48,000 nt of DNA from Ramlibacter sp. GTDB lineage: Bacteria; Pseudomonadota; Gammaproteobacteria; Burkholderiales; Burkholderiaceae_C. Positions 36,839 to 44,641 of the stretch are shown piece by piece. How positions within the stretch are numbered: position 1 is the stretch's first letter; each line of letters begins with the position of its first letter. The stretch spans positions 1-48,000 of the forward strand of contig JACDFR010000004.1 in the NCBI GenBank assembly GCA_013815685.1. The letters run 5' to 3'. Made by a program: the position numbers and the translations under genes. The notes beneath the pieces are model-generated. The model made no database searches. It saw only the letters and a list, made by a program, of their open reading frames with translations, and was not told the origin of the DNA.

Positions 36839-37258
36839 ATGTCCCGCTACAACCCCGAGCGCAGCACCGCCTTCTTCAATCATCTGGGGGCCGGTCACCT
36901 GCCCGCATTGATGGGCATCAATGTGCTGGAGGCCGGGCAAGGGTTTCTGCGCGCCGAACTGGAGGTCCGCAAGGACCTGTTCGCGCCCAACGGCTTCCTG
37001 CACGCCGGCACTGTGGTGACGCTGGCGGACACCGCCTGCGGCTACGGCTGTTCGGCGCACCTGCCGCCGGGCGCCAAGGGTTTCACCACCATAGAGCTCA
37101 AGAGCAACCATCTGGGGACCGCACGCGACGGCGTGATCGAGGTTCACGCCAAGGCGGTTCACATGGGCCGTACGACGCATTGCTGGGACGCTGAAGTCCG
37201 CCATCGCGACACCGGCAAGGTCATCGCGCTGTTCCGGTGCACGCAGATGATCCTGTAG
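36839..37258 (+). CDS. PaaI-type hotdog thioesterase
   Basis: The 139-residue protein is a hotdog-fold acyl thioesterase: NGFLHAGTVVTLADTACGYGC has the HAG..TLAD active-site segment, followed by FTTIELKSNHLGTARDG and DTGKVIALFRC. It lies 16 bases after the creatininase-type gene on the same strand and ends the E1 run. It belongs to the same superfamily as the two island thioesterases but its sequence is clearly different and its GC is like the chromosome. A role in clearing acyl-CoA made by the E1 pathway is a guess. Confidence 0.86.
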   Translation: MSRYNPERSTAFFNHLGAGHLPALMGINVLEAGQGFLRAELEVRKDLFAPNGFLHAGTVVTLADTACGYGCSAHLPPGAKGFTTIELKSNHLGTARDGVIEVHAKAVHMGRTTHCWDAEVRHRDTGKVIALFRCTQMIL

Positions 37259-37393
37259 CGCGGCATCGGGGCCGCGGCGGCCATCGGCCACGTCCTACGC
37301 CAGCTTGCGAGGGCACCGACAGCGTCGAGGCTGCCACTGGGTAGATTCACTGGAATGTCGGCGACTCGCCGGCGACTTTCCAAGGAGCCCGAA

Positions 37394-37957
37394 ATGACAA
37401 CAGTTGCTGACGTGATGACCCGTGGCGTGCGGAGCATGTCGCCACAGGATACGGTGGTTCTGGCCGCTCAGGCCATGGATGAGCTCAATGTCGGCGTGAT
37501 TCCCGTGTGCGAGGGCGACAAGCTGGTCGGCATGGTGACGGACCGCGACATCGTGGTGCGCGGCGTGGCCCAAGCGGCCGATACCAAGAACATGAGGCTG
37601 GCCGACGTGATGAGCACCAATGTGCGTTGTGCCAAGGAACACGAAGACCTGGATAAGGTGCTTAACGAAATGTCGAGCAGCCAGATCCGCCGTATGCCGG
37701 TGGTGGATGACGAGAACCATCTGGTGGGCATCATCACGCTGGGAGACATCGCCGCCAAGAGCGACGATGAGGAAATGGATGTGGCGCAGTCGCTGGGCGA
37801 GATCTCCGAGCCGGCGACTCCGGACCGCTCCAGCCAGTCCAAGGCCACGGCGAGGCCGGCGGCGGCAGCGCCTCGGGCAGGTCCCGCAAGCGGTCAAATT
37901 GAAGGAAAGGATCACGCGACCCATCTGTTGTCCGCTGTCCACTTCGAGCAGCTTTAG
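37394..37957 (+). CDS. Protein with two CBS domains
   Basis: The 187-residue protein has two CBS motifs: VADVMTRGVRSMSPQDTVVL with GVIPVCEGDKLVGMVTDRDI, and LADVMSTNVRCAKEHEDLDK with RRMPVVDDENHLVGIITLGDI. CBS pairs bind adenine nucleotides and regulate other proteins. The C-terminal 50 residues are low-complexity (Ala, Pro, Ser) with no domain. An AAGGAG six bases before ATG 37394 sets the start. The likely partner is not in the neighbourhood. Similar stand-alone CBS proteins are common in Burkholderiales and often stress-related. Confidence 0.87.
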   Translation: MTTVADVMTRGVRSMSPQDTVVLAAQAMDELNVGVIPVCEGDKLVGMVTDRDIVVRGVAQAADTKNMRLADVMSTNVRCAKEHEDLDKVLNEMSSSQIRRMPVVDDENHLVGIITLGDIAAKSDDEEMDVAQSLGEISEPATPDRSSQSKATARPAAAAPRAGPASGQIEGKDHATHLLSAVHFEQL

Positions 37958-38028
37958 CCGGCCGGCGTGTGTATTTCACAGCGCAAAAGCTCGGCAGTTA
38001 CTAAACTTGGAAACAACAAGGGGTTGCC

Positions 38029-38193
38029 ATGCGATTTGCCGCTGTTGTTCGAACCCATGCGTCCAAGCCCGCGCCGGCGCCGCTGTCTCAACGGCCACCT
38101 GTGCCTTTTGCTGAGCGGGTCCAGCCCGCGCCCTTGCCGCAGGAACCGGCCACCGATCTCGATCGGCGTGTTCGGCTGGCCGGCGAATGGTAG
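38029..38193 (+). CDS. Possible small protein, 54 residues
   Basis: An ATG at 38029, five bases after AAGGGG, opens a 54-codon frame: MRFAAVVRTHASKPAPAPLS at the start and LDRRVRLAGEW at the end. It is rich in proline, alanine and arginine, with no membrane segment and no domain I recognise. It lies between the CBS gene and the convergent secreted-protein gene, 9 bases from the latter's stop. The good ribosome-binding site is the only support; codon bias in a high-GC genome can produce such frames by chance. Confidence 0.35.
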   Translation: MRFAAVVRTHASKPAPAPLSQRPPVPFAERVQPAPLPQEPATDLDRRVRLAGEW

Positions 38194-38202
38194 AGAGACG
38201 AG

Positions 38203-38583
38203 CTACTGAACCTTTGTCTCGGTCTGGCGAATTACGCCGCCACCTTTGACGCTGCCCTGCGCCGATCCGGCGCCCGTGATGCGCTGGACGCAAGCGTCGC
38301 GGTCTGCTGTCGGCTGAGCTTCGCAACGTGCCATGGCGTTCTTCGAAAAATCAGACGATGCGCTGCGGTTGACCAGCGCGCCGCGGCGGCCTTCCTGGTA
38401 TGCGGCCTGCGCCTCTTTCAAGCACGTGGCCCGGTCCTGGTGCGACTGCCCGCTCAGGCAGTGGGCGCGCTCCTGCTTGTACTGCTGCTGGACCTGGGAC
38501 AGCGCTTCGTTGCCCGCCGACCAAGCGGCAGGCGCAAAGGCCAGGATGATGGCGCAAGCGCCGGTGCGTTGGAAGCAGTTCAT
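38203..38583 (-). CDS. Secreted hypothetical protein
   Basis: The 126-residue protein begins with a signal peptide (CAIILAFAPAAWSAG, cleavage near residue 23). The mature part contains AHCLSGQSHQDRATCLKEAQ and MARCEAQPTADRDACVQRI, two similar CxxGxxxQDRxxC-like helical repeats that look like disulfide-bonded helical hairpins in the periplasm. I do not know a function. The frame is open upstream to 39045, but those codons cross the terminator and KGG gene and lack similarity; the ATG at 38583 gives the signal peptide. Confidence 0.72.
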   Translation of the reverse strand: MNCFQRTGACAIILAFAPAAWSAGNEALSQVQQQYKQERAHCLSGQSHQDRATCLKEAQAAYQEGRRGALVNRSASSDFSKNAMARCEAQPTADRDACVQRITGAGSAQGSVKGGGVIRQTETKVQ

Positions 38584-38685
38584 GAAGACTCCGTTCGATG
38601 AGCTGCAGAGCTTGAAGGCCCGCCACCTCGCCCGGGGTGCGTCGCCACGCCGGTCGACTGTAGGACGGGGGCGGGCAAAACGCGA

Positions 38686-38708
38686 AAAGGGCGCCCACGG
38701 CGCCCTTT
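38686..38708 (-). terminator. Rho-independent terminator for the KGG gene
   Basis: AAAGGGCGCC and GGCGCCCTTT are perfect 10-bp arms around a 3-base loop. On the minus strand the stem is followed by TTTTCGCGTTTT. It lies 18 bases beyond the KGG gene stop, an ideal position. Confidence 0.82.
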
Positions 38709-38725
38709 GACGGCTGCCACGCGCT

Positions 38726-38968
38726 TCAGCGGTCGCTGTTCGTGCTGGTGGTGCGATTGGAGCGGTTGCTCTGGCTGCGCGCCTGGCCGCCTTTGCGGCC
38801 GGCTTCGCGGGCTTCTTCGGAAGTGAATTCGTGGGCAGTGCCCTTTTCGTGCGCGGCACGACCGCCTTCACTTGCGATCTCGCGCTGGCGTTGCGGATCC
38901 ATCGAGGCGAAGCCGCGGTTGGAACTGCCTTTTTTCTTGACTTCGCTGCCTTGTTCGTTAGATGCCAT
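38726..38968 (-). CDS. KGG-repeat stress protein
   Basis: This 80-residue hydrophilic protein has the KGG / stress-induced motif: RGFASMDPQRQREIASEGGR with a second, degenerate copy EEAREAGRKGGQARSQ. Such proteins resemble GsiB and Con-10 and are induced by starvation, desiccation or the general stress response; they are thought to be intrinsically disordered and protective. A strong SD lies before the start (GGAGAACC upstream of the ATG at 38968). The transcript ends at the strong hairpin at 38686-38708, so it is a single-gene unit. Confidence 0.88.
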   Translation of the reverse strand: MASNEQGSEVKKKGSSNRGFASMDPQRQREIASEGGRAAHEKGTAHEFTSEEAREAGRKGGQARSQSNRSNRTTSTNSDR

Positions 38969-39117
38969 GATCGGTTCTCCTGGAAATACGGGGTGGGAAA
39001 ATCATGACCGGCAACGCGCCAGCCATCCCTCCATTCAGCGTTCATAACGCGATTGCGCTCGTCAGCAAGACATGCAGCGCACTGTAGGACGTCGCCTTGC
39101 TCAGTTACGATTGGTTG

Positions 39118-39486
39118 CTATGATTTCCGTAGCACGGTCGAAGCGAGGCGTCGAAAGAGCGGCCCGGCTTCATCCGGCTTCGCCAGCGCGGGGCTGGATT
39201 CCTGCAGACTGGCGATCAGGCGGGTGAATTGCGCACCCGAGGGCTGTAGCGGCCCAAAGAACAAGGGCCGATCCTGGTGGGCGATCAGCAGGGTTGGAAA
39301 GGTCTCGATGTCCACGTCGCCCATGGCCTCGGCCTCGTCTTCCACGTCGACCCAGGCAAACCGGAGCTCGGGATGCGCGGCCGCCGTCAGGGTGAACGCT
39401 TCACGCCACTCGCGGCAGACGCCGCACCACTCGGCGCACAAACAGATCACCCACCAGGCGGACGCAGGATCGGCAGTCGGAAGCAT
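39118..39486 (-). CDS. Thioredoxin-family protein
   Basis: The 122-residue protein has a thioredoxin fold with the active site WCGVC (C21, C24) in AEWCGVCREWREA, then RFAWVDVEDE, and a cis-proline in ETFPTLLIAH. It has no signal peptide, so it probably reduces disulfides in the cytoplasm. The start lies 15 bases after the stop of the histidine phosphatase on the same strand, so it is the last gene of the long operon from the EamA gene. Confidence 0.85.
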   Translation of the reverse strand: MLPTADPASAWWVICLCAEWCGVCREWREAFTLTAAAHPELRFAWVDVEDEAEAMGDVDIETFPTLLIAHQDRPLFFGPLQPSGAQFTRLIASLQESSPALAKPDEAGPLFRRLASTVLRKS

Positions 39487-39501
39487 CCCGTCAGTTTAGC
39501 T

Positions 39502-40173
39502 TCAGGAGTAGCTGACCCACTCGGCGAAGCCGGGCTCCTCCAGGTGCGGAATCGCGTTATACGAGACAAGCATGTGGCGCTTGGGTGAGAACGCAAATTC
39601 CGTGACCGAGCTGTTGCGGATGCGCAAGTTCAGCTCGATCGTCGCTTCGGCCCCGGTGCCCAGCACACAGCCGACCGCAGTGGATATCGGCCCGCCGCTG
39701 GTGACGACCAGCACGTTCTGGCCGTAGTGGTTGGCGCGGACATGGTCAAGCGCGCCGGATACGCCGGCCACGAAGTCGCCGTAGCTGGGCATGCCCTTTG
39801 GGCTGACGGTACCGGCCATCCACTGCGCGAGGCCGTCACGCAATAGCCGGAAATGATGCCGGTACATTTCGGGCGAGGTGGGCTCTGCCAGCTTGTGGGG
39901 ATGACTGGCGGCGATCACCGCTTCACTGTCGTATTCGTTCAATCCTGCCCAGGACAGGTGTTCGCCCTCGCGCTTCATGCCCCGCAGGATGCCCGCCAAA
40001 GTCTGCTTGTGCCGACGCAGCGTGCCGGCGATCAGGCCGTCGAAGTGGATGCCCTTCTGCGCGAAGTATTCGCCCAGCCGGACACTTTGCTTGTGGCCGA
40101 GGTCGCTCAGATGGTCGTAGTCGTCGGCGCCAAACGACGCCTGGCCGTGCCGGACCAGATAAAGGGTTCCCAT
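39502..40173 (-). CDS. Histidine phosphatase (phosphoglycerate-mutase-like)
   Basis: The 223-residue protein has the RHG signature at the start (YLVRHGQASFGADDYDHLS, where the histidine is phosphorylated) and the second histidine region TSGGPISTAVG near the C-terminus. That region lacks the typical GHG pattern of the mutases, so it is a branch-2-like or SixA/PhoE-type phosphatase of unknown substrate. The ATG at 40173 gives the domain directly; the frame upstream overlaps the VOC gene. It lies 46 bases after that gene. Confidence 0.82.
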   Translation of the reverse strand: MGTLYLVRHGQASFGADDYDHLSDLGHKQSVRLGEYFAQKGIHFDGLIAGTLRRHKQTLAGILRGMKREGEHLSWAGLNEYDSEAVIAASHPHKLAEPTSPEMYRHHFRLLRDGLAQWMAGTVSPKGMPSYGDFVAGVSGALDHVRANHYGQNVLVVTSGGPISTAVGCVLGTGAEATIELNLRIRNSSVTEFAFSPKRHMLVSYNAIPHLEEPGFAEWVSYS

Positions 40174-40219
40174 GCAGGCATTCTGAACTGCGCCGGGCCC
40201 CCAAGTCGCCCGGTTGACA

Positions 40220-40897
40220 TCAGGAGCCTCTGGATTCCAGCACCACCACCCCTTTGGGTGTTGCCAGCGTCGCCACGAGGTTGGGCGGCCCCTGCCCGGC
40301 GCTGACCTCTTGCAGGGCGATCGCGCCGAGGGCTGCCTGCACATCCGCCGGCCGCGGGTGGCTGATGCGCAAGGCCTGCAGCGCCAGACCGGAATCGGGC
40401 ATCGCGTCCGCCGGATGGGTGTCGCCCCACTGGATCAGTGTGGGCAGTGCGCCGTAGAACAGCCGCTGGCCGTCGCGCCGCACGGTTATCTGCCAGCGCA
40501 GCAGCCCTTCGGGCGTGGGGCGCTCGGCATGTAGCAGAGGGCCGCGGTCGATCCCCAGACCGCTCAAGGCCTTCAGCGCGCTTGCGGCGTCGAGGGTACT
40601 GGCGACGAAATGAATGAGCCTCGGCTGCTGTTGCACGGCATGCTGCAGCGCCGGGTCGTCCAGGTCGAACCAGCGGCGGCGGCCCGGGGGCGGCGCAGCC
40701 GGGTCGACGGCGATGATCTCGAGGTAGGCCCGCGGGTACGAGCCGGACGAGATGCGCAGCAGGCGGTTGTGCGTTCCCATGAATGCGTGCCGCCCGCCGG
40801 CTCGCGGCGTCACACCCAAGGTCGCCTCGCACCACTGCACACCCTCGTCCAGGGTGCGCGCGGCCACCACCAGATGATCGACGTGCGATTCGCCCAT
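40220..40897 (-). CDS. VOC-superfamily (glyoxalase-like) protein
   Basis: The 225-residue protein starts with HVDHLVVAARTLDEGVQWCE, the first beta-alpha-beta unit of the vicinal-oxygen-chelate fold, and carries a metal-ligand-like histidine in it. It resembles the Glyoxalase_3 group (PF13468) of about 200 residues, with AYLEIIAVDP in the second strand pair. Substrate unknown. The ATG at 40897 shares one base with the TGA of the PhzF-like gene (TGATG), so translation is coupled; longer frames upstream overlap that gene. Confidence 0.8.
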   Translation of the reverse strand: MGESHVDHLVVAARTLDEGVQWCEATLGVTPRAGGRHAFMGTHNRLLRISSGSYPRAYLEIIAVDPAAPPPGRRRWFDLDDPALQHAVQQQPRLIHFVASTLDAASALKALSGLGIDRGPLLHAERPTPEGLLRWQITVRRDGQRLFYGALPTLIQWGDTHPADAMPDSGLALQALRISHPRPADVQAALGAIALQEVSAGQGPPNLVATLATPKGVVVLESRGS

Positions 40898-41745
40898 CAA
40901 AGCAAAACAGTTCCCGAAATGCAGGTGACCGAGGCGCCACCCACCCATACCTGCCCGCTCTCGTCGCGCTCGACGCGGACACGGCCCGCCCGCCCGAGGC
41001 ATGTGCCCTGGGCGGCGAGATAGCGCGCGGGCATGTAGCCATCGGCCATCAGCCACTGCGCCAGGCTGGCGTTCAGGCTGCCCGTGACGGGGTCTTCGGT
41101 GACGCCGATCGGCGGGGCAAACGCCCGGACCTCCAGGTCAGGCGTGCCGCGGGCCTGGCCTGCGTACGCGGCAGCCACGCCCACCTTGTGCCCGAGATTC
41201 TTGAGCTGCAGATGATCGGGTGAAAGCTTCAGGACGGTTTCGGGACGATCCACCAGCAGGCCCAGCCACGCGGTGCCGTTGTCCAGTGCCTGGGCCGCGA
41301 TCACCTGCCCGGCCTTCAGGCCGAGGGCGCCGGCCACCCGGGCCAATTCGGCCGGGCTCGGCGCGCTGCGTTGGAGTGGCGGCGATGCGAAGGCCAGCTG
41401 CGCGCCGTCCCTGCGAATCCTGACCGGCCCGACAGCACCTTCCTGCAGGATGAAATCGTCACGGCGCGGCTTGCCGCCCGCTTCCAGCCATGCGTGGCAG
41501 CTGCCCAGCGTCGGATGGCCCGCAAACGGCAACTCGCCGCCGGGCGTGAAAATGCGCAGGCGGTAGTCGGCCGCGTCGCTGGACGGTGGCAGCAGGAAAG
41601 TCGTTTCCGACAGGTTGGTCCAGCGGGCGAACTGCTGCATTTGTGCCTCGGACAGACCGGATCCGTCCAGTACGATGGCGAGCGGGTTGCCGAGATAGGC
41701 TGTCGCAGTGAAGACGTCGACCTGCTTGAAGTTGCGTGGCTGCAT
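40897..41745 (-). CDS. PhzF-family isomerase-like protein
   Basis: PhzF proteins have a diaminopimelate-epimerase fold and isomerise small metabolites such as trans-2,3-dihydro-3-hydroxyanthranilate. The 282-residue protein shows the signature YLGNPLAIVLD, the catalytic glutamate E47 in NLSETTFL, and FTPGGELPFAGHPTLGS. The C-terminal repeat has DPVTGSLNASLAQWL. No other phenazine gene is present, so the true substrate is unknown. The gap to the GST gene upstream is 9 bases. Confidence 0.88.
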   Translation of the reverse strand: MQPRNFKQVDVFTATAYLGNPLAIVLDGSGLSEAQMQQFARWTNLSETTFLLPPSSDAADYRLRIFTPGGELPFAGHPTLGSCHAWLEAGGKPRRDDFILQEGAVGPVRIRRDGAQLAFASPPLQRSAPSPAELARVAGALGLKAGQVIAAQALDNGTAWLGLLVDRPETVLKLSPDHLQLKNLGHKVGVAAAYAGQARGTPDLEVRAFAPPIGVTEDPVTGSLNASLAQWLMADGYMPARYLAAQGTCLGRAGRVRVERDESGQVWVGGASVTCISGTVLL

Positions 41746-41754
41746 GGCGTGCCT

Positions 41755-42384
41755 TCAGGAAAGCGGAATATCGAGCGCCCCGCGCGACGCGGGATGAGAC
41801 TGAATGCCCTGGTACCAGCGGTCCAGGCTGGGGCGGGCCGGCCGCGGCAACGGCAGCGCGCGCCAGCGATGGACCTCGCAGGCAATGGGAAGGTCTGCCA
41901 TGGTCAGGCCATCACCCGCCATGAAAGCCTGCCGGGACAGATGCGCATCGAGCAGCGCCATCAGCGGCTCGGCGGCAGCCTGCGACTGAGCCACGAGCTC
42001 TGCGTGGCGCCGGTCGGGCGCGGTGCGGATCAGCTGAATGAAAGCCTGCCTGCCCGCCGGATTGAGCGTCGTCTGCTGCCAATCCATCCAGCGCTCGGCG
42101 TCGAAGCGAGTGGCAAGGTCCTGCGGATAGAGCCGGCCCAGTGAATGTCTGGCGGCGAGATAGCGAACGATGACATTCGACTCCCACAGCTGGAATCCGC
42201 CGTCCTCGATCAGGGGAACGAGAGCATTCGGGTTCTTCGCGCGGTATTCGGATGTCTGGACCACGCCGAACTCATGACCGGCATCGACGCGCTGGAATGG
42301 AATTTCAAGCCACTGCGCGGCCAGGACGACCTTGCGAACGTTGATGGAGGAGATTCGGCCCCACAGCTTGAGCATCGCCTTCAT
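41755..42384 (-). CDS. Glutathione S-transferase
   Basis: The 209-residue protein has a GST fold: KLWGRISSINVRKVVL (N-terminal thioredoxin-like domain with a Ser active-site candidate), NPNALVPLIEDGGF with the cis-proline, ESNVIVRYLA, and a helical C-terminal domain with MADLPIACEVHRW. It probably conjugates glutathione to an electrophile or serves in catabolic detoxification. ATG 42384 overlaps the aminotransferase stop (ATGA). A second ATG three codons later (MLKLWG) is possible. Confidence 0.88.
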   Translation of the reverse strand: MKAMLKLWGRISSINVRKVVLAAQWLEIPFQRVDAGHEFGVVQTSEYRAKNPNALVPLIEDGGFQLWESNVIVRYLAARHSLGRLYPQDLATRFDAERWMDWQQTTLNPAGRQAFIQLIRTAPDRRHAELVAQSQAAAEPLMALLDAHLSRQAFMAGDGLTMADLPIACEVHRWRALPLPRPARPSLDRWYQGIQSHPASRGALDIPLS

Positions 42385-43577
42385 CCCTTGCCGAGTTGGT
42401 CGCGGATGGCCGCGGCGAGCGCCGCGATACCGGCCTTGATCTGCTCGGCGCCGGCAGTGACGAAAGACAACCGCAGGGTGCGCGTGTCCGGCTGGCCGGC
42501 GTAGAAGGCGGCCCCCGGCACGTAGGCAACCCCCTTGTCGACGGCCTTGGGCAGCAGGTCGATCGCGTTCATGCCCTGCGGCAGCCGCACCCACAGGAAC
42601 ATGCCGCCGTCCGGCGTATTCCATTGCACGTCGAGGTCTTGCATCTCGCGCTCGAGCGCCTGCAGCATTGCATCGCGCTGGGACTTGTAGAGCGCGCGAA
42701 TGGTGGGCACGTGCCGATCCAGGAACCCATCCTTCATCACTTCGGCCACGATGCGCTGATTGAAGATGGGGGTGTGAAGGTCCGCCGCCTGCTTGGCCTG
42801 CAGCAGCTTCGGAAACAGCGACCGGGGGGCCACGGTGTACCCCAGCCGCAGCCCAGGCGCCAGCACCTTCGAAAACGAGCCCAGGTAGATGCAGCCCTCG
42901 GGATTGCGGGCGCTCAAGGGCAGCGGCGGCGGCGCGTCGAACCAAAGGTCGCCGTAGGGGTTGTCCTCGACGATGGGCAAGCCCGTTTCCGCCGTGCGTC
43001 CCGAAAGCGCCGCGCGCCGCTGCTCGGTCATCGTGCGGCCGGTGGGATTCTGGAAGTTGGGCAGAAGGTAGAGAAAGCGCCCACCCGGAGCCTTGAGCGC
43101 GAGGTCGGCCAGGACCACGCCCTCGTCGTCGCTCGCCACACTGATCACTTCGGGTTCCATGGGGGCGAAAGCCTGCAGCGCCCCGAGGTAGGTCGGTGTC
43201 TCGACCAGGACCCGCGAGCCGCCATCGATCAGGATCTTGGCGACCAGGTCCAGGCCTTGCTGCGAGCCCGTGGTGATCAGTACCTGCGCCGGGTCGACTT
43301 TCCACGGCAGCATGGCGCAGACCATCTCGCGCAGCGGCGCATAGCCTTCGCTCGCTGCATACTGCAGGGCTCCCGGGCCATCGTCGCGCAGCACCTTCTC
43401 GCAGGCTTGCGAAAACTCGCCGACGGGGAAGGTCTTCGGCGACGGCAAACCGCCGGCGAAGCTGATGATCCCCGGCCGCTCGCTGACCTTGAGGATTTCG
43501 CGGATTACCGAGGGATTCATTTTCTCGGCCCGGCGCGCCATCACCCATGGGGTGGGGTGCGGATTGTTCAATGTCAT
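42381..43577 (-). CDS. PLP-dependent aminotransferase, 2-aminoadipate type
   Basis: The 398-residue enzyme belongs to fold type I class I/II aminotransferases of the LysN/2-aminoadipate or kynurenine-aminotransferase-like group. It has ISFAGGLPSPKTFP at the N-terminus, ITTGSQQGLDLV, NFQNPTGRT, and the PLP lysine in GSFSKVLAPGLRLGY. The same family forms the C-terminal domain of MocR regulators, such as the divergent one at 44642-46054. The acceptor and donor are not readable. The gap to the EamA gene is 37 bases. Confidence 0.88.
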   Translation of the reverse strand: MTLNNPHPTPWVMARRAEKMNPSVIREILKVSERPGIISFAGGLPSPKTFPVGEFSQACEKVLRDDGPGALQYAASEGYAPLREMVCAMLPWKVDPAQVLITTGSQQGLDLVAKILIDGGSRVLVETPTYLGALQAFAPMEPEVISVASDDEGVVLADLALKAPGGRFLYLLPNFQNPTGRTMTEQRRAALSGRTAETGLPIVEDNPYGDLWFDAPPPLPLSARNPEGCIYLGSFSKVLAPGLRLGYTVAPRSLFPKLLQAKQAADLHTPIFNQRIVAEVMKDGFLDRHVPTIRALYKSQRDAMLQALEREMQDLDVQWNTPDGGMFLWVRLPQGMNAIDLLPKAVDKGVAYVPGAAFYAGQPDTRTLRLSFVTAGAEQIKAGIAALAAAIRDQLGKG

Positions 43578-43614
43578 GGTTGCGCTCCTTGCGTCGATTT
43601 TCGTGGATATCTTT

Positions 43615-44511
43615 TCAGACCGCTGCCCGCACGGGCATCCGCTTGCCGGCGAACACCGTGAGAATGACGGCGACAGCGAAGCCCAGCGTGACGGCGTCGA
43701 GCGATTCGCCCAGCAGCGGCACGGCGAACAGCATCCCGAGAAATGGCTGTACCAGTTGCACCTGGCTCACCCGCACCGTGCCGCCCAGGGCCAGGCCGCG
43801 ATACCAAGCGAAGAACCCGAGCCACATCGAAAATACCGCCACATAGGCGAAGCCCCACCATGCCGCGGGAAGCACCGCTTGCTGCGGACGTGTCAGCAGC
43901 GCGGCCGGCAAAGTCAAAGGCAGCGCGAACACGAGGGCCCAGCAAATGACGTGTTCGGCCCGCATGCGCTGCGACAGCCGTGCGCCCCAGCCGTAACCTA
44001 CAGCAGCGCAGCCCATGGCCGCAAGCAGCAGAACATCGGCAGGCTGTATGGACAGGCCACTCTGGCCGGAGCGCAGCATCGCGAATGCCACAACCAACGC
44101 ACTGCCAAGCGCTGCACACGCCCAGAAACCTGCGCTGGGGCGCTGGCGGTGCAGCCAGGCGCCCACGGCCGCGGTGGCCAGCGGCAGTACCCCGACGATC
44201 ACGCTGGCATGCACAGCCTCGACATGGCGCATGGCGATCGACGTCAGCAAGGGAAAGCCGAACACGACGCCGCCCGAGGTGACGGCCAGCGGCCACCAGT
44301 CGTCGCGCCGGGGCAGGGGCGCACGGGTCGCGAGCAGGAAGATAGTGGAGAGCAGGGCCGCAACAACGGCCCGGCCCACCGCAATGAAGACCCCCGACAT
44401 TTGCGGCTCCTCCGGCGTGCCGACGGCCAGCCGGGTCATGGGCAAGGTCAACGCGAAAATGGTGACACCCGCCAGACCCAGCCAAAGGCCCTTGGTTTCC
44501 TGCTGCTTCAT
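43615..44511 (-). CDS. EamA-family (DMT superfamily) transporter
   Basis: The 298-residue membrane protein has ten predicted hydrophobic helices in two homologous EamA halves (LAGVTIFALTLPMTRLAVG at the start, VQLVQPFLGMLFAVPLLGES near the end of the second half). Members export amino acids or other small metabolites. It is the first gene of a minus-strand run with the aminotransferase and lies opposite the MocR regulator, a classical regulator-exporter pair. The ATG at 44511 is used; a TTG three codons before it is closer to AGAGGA and may be used instead. Confidence 0.85.
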   Translation of the reverse strand: MKQQETKGLWLGLAGVTIFALTLPMTRLAVGTPEEPQMSGVFIAVGRAVVAALLSTIFLLATRAPLPRRDDWWPLAVTSGGVVFGFPLLTSIAMRHVEAVHASVIVGVLPLATAAVGAWLHRQRPSAGFWACAALGSALVVAFAMLRSGQSGLSIQPADVLLLAAMGCAAVGYGWGARLSQRMRAEHVICWALVFALPLTLPAALLTRPQQAVLPAAWWGFAYVAVFSMWLGFFAWYRGLALGGTVRVSQVQLVQPFLGMLFAVPLLGESLDAVTLGFAVAVILTVFAGKRMPVRAAV

Positions 44512-44563
44512 GTGATTCAAAGGTCCTCTTGCCTGTTCATGAGGATCACTGTAGTCTTTGCCA

Positions 44564-44630
44564 GCAATACACGAGCAGTACAGTTCGCCAGATCAGTTGG
44601 ACATCTGTACCGCCGCACCCGGCAATACAC
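44564..44630. promoter_or_regulatory. Putative MocR operator repeats
   Basis: Between the divergent EamA and MocR genes lie an inverted repeat, GTACAG (44578-44583) and CTGTAC (44605-44610), and a direct repeat GCAATACAC (44564-44572 and 44622-44630), with centres 58 bases apart. MocR proteins often bind two direct or inverted repeats between themselves and the regulated gene. The placement is right for control of both transcripts. Confidence 0.55.
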
Positions 44631-44641
44631 AAGGATGCAAC

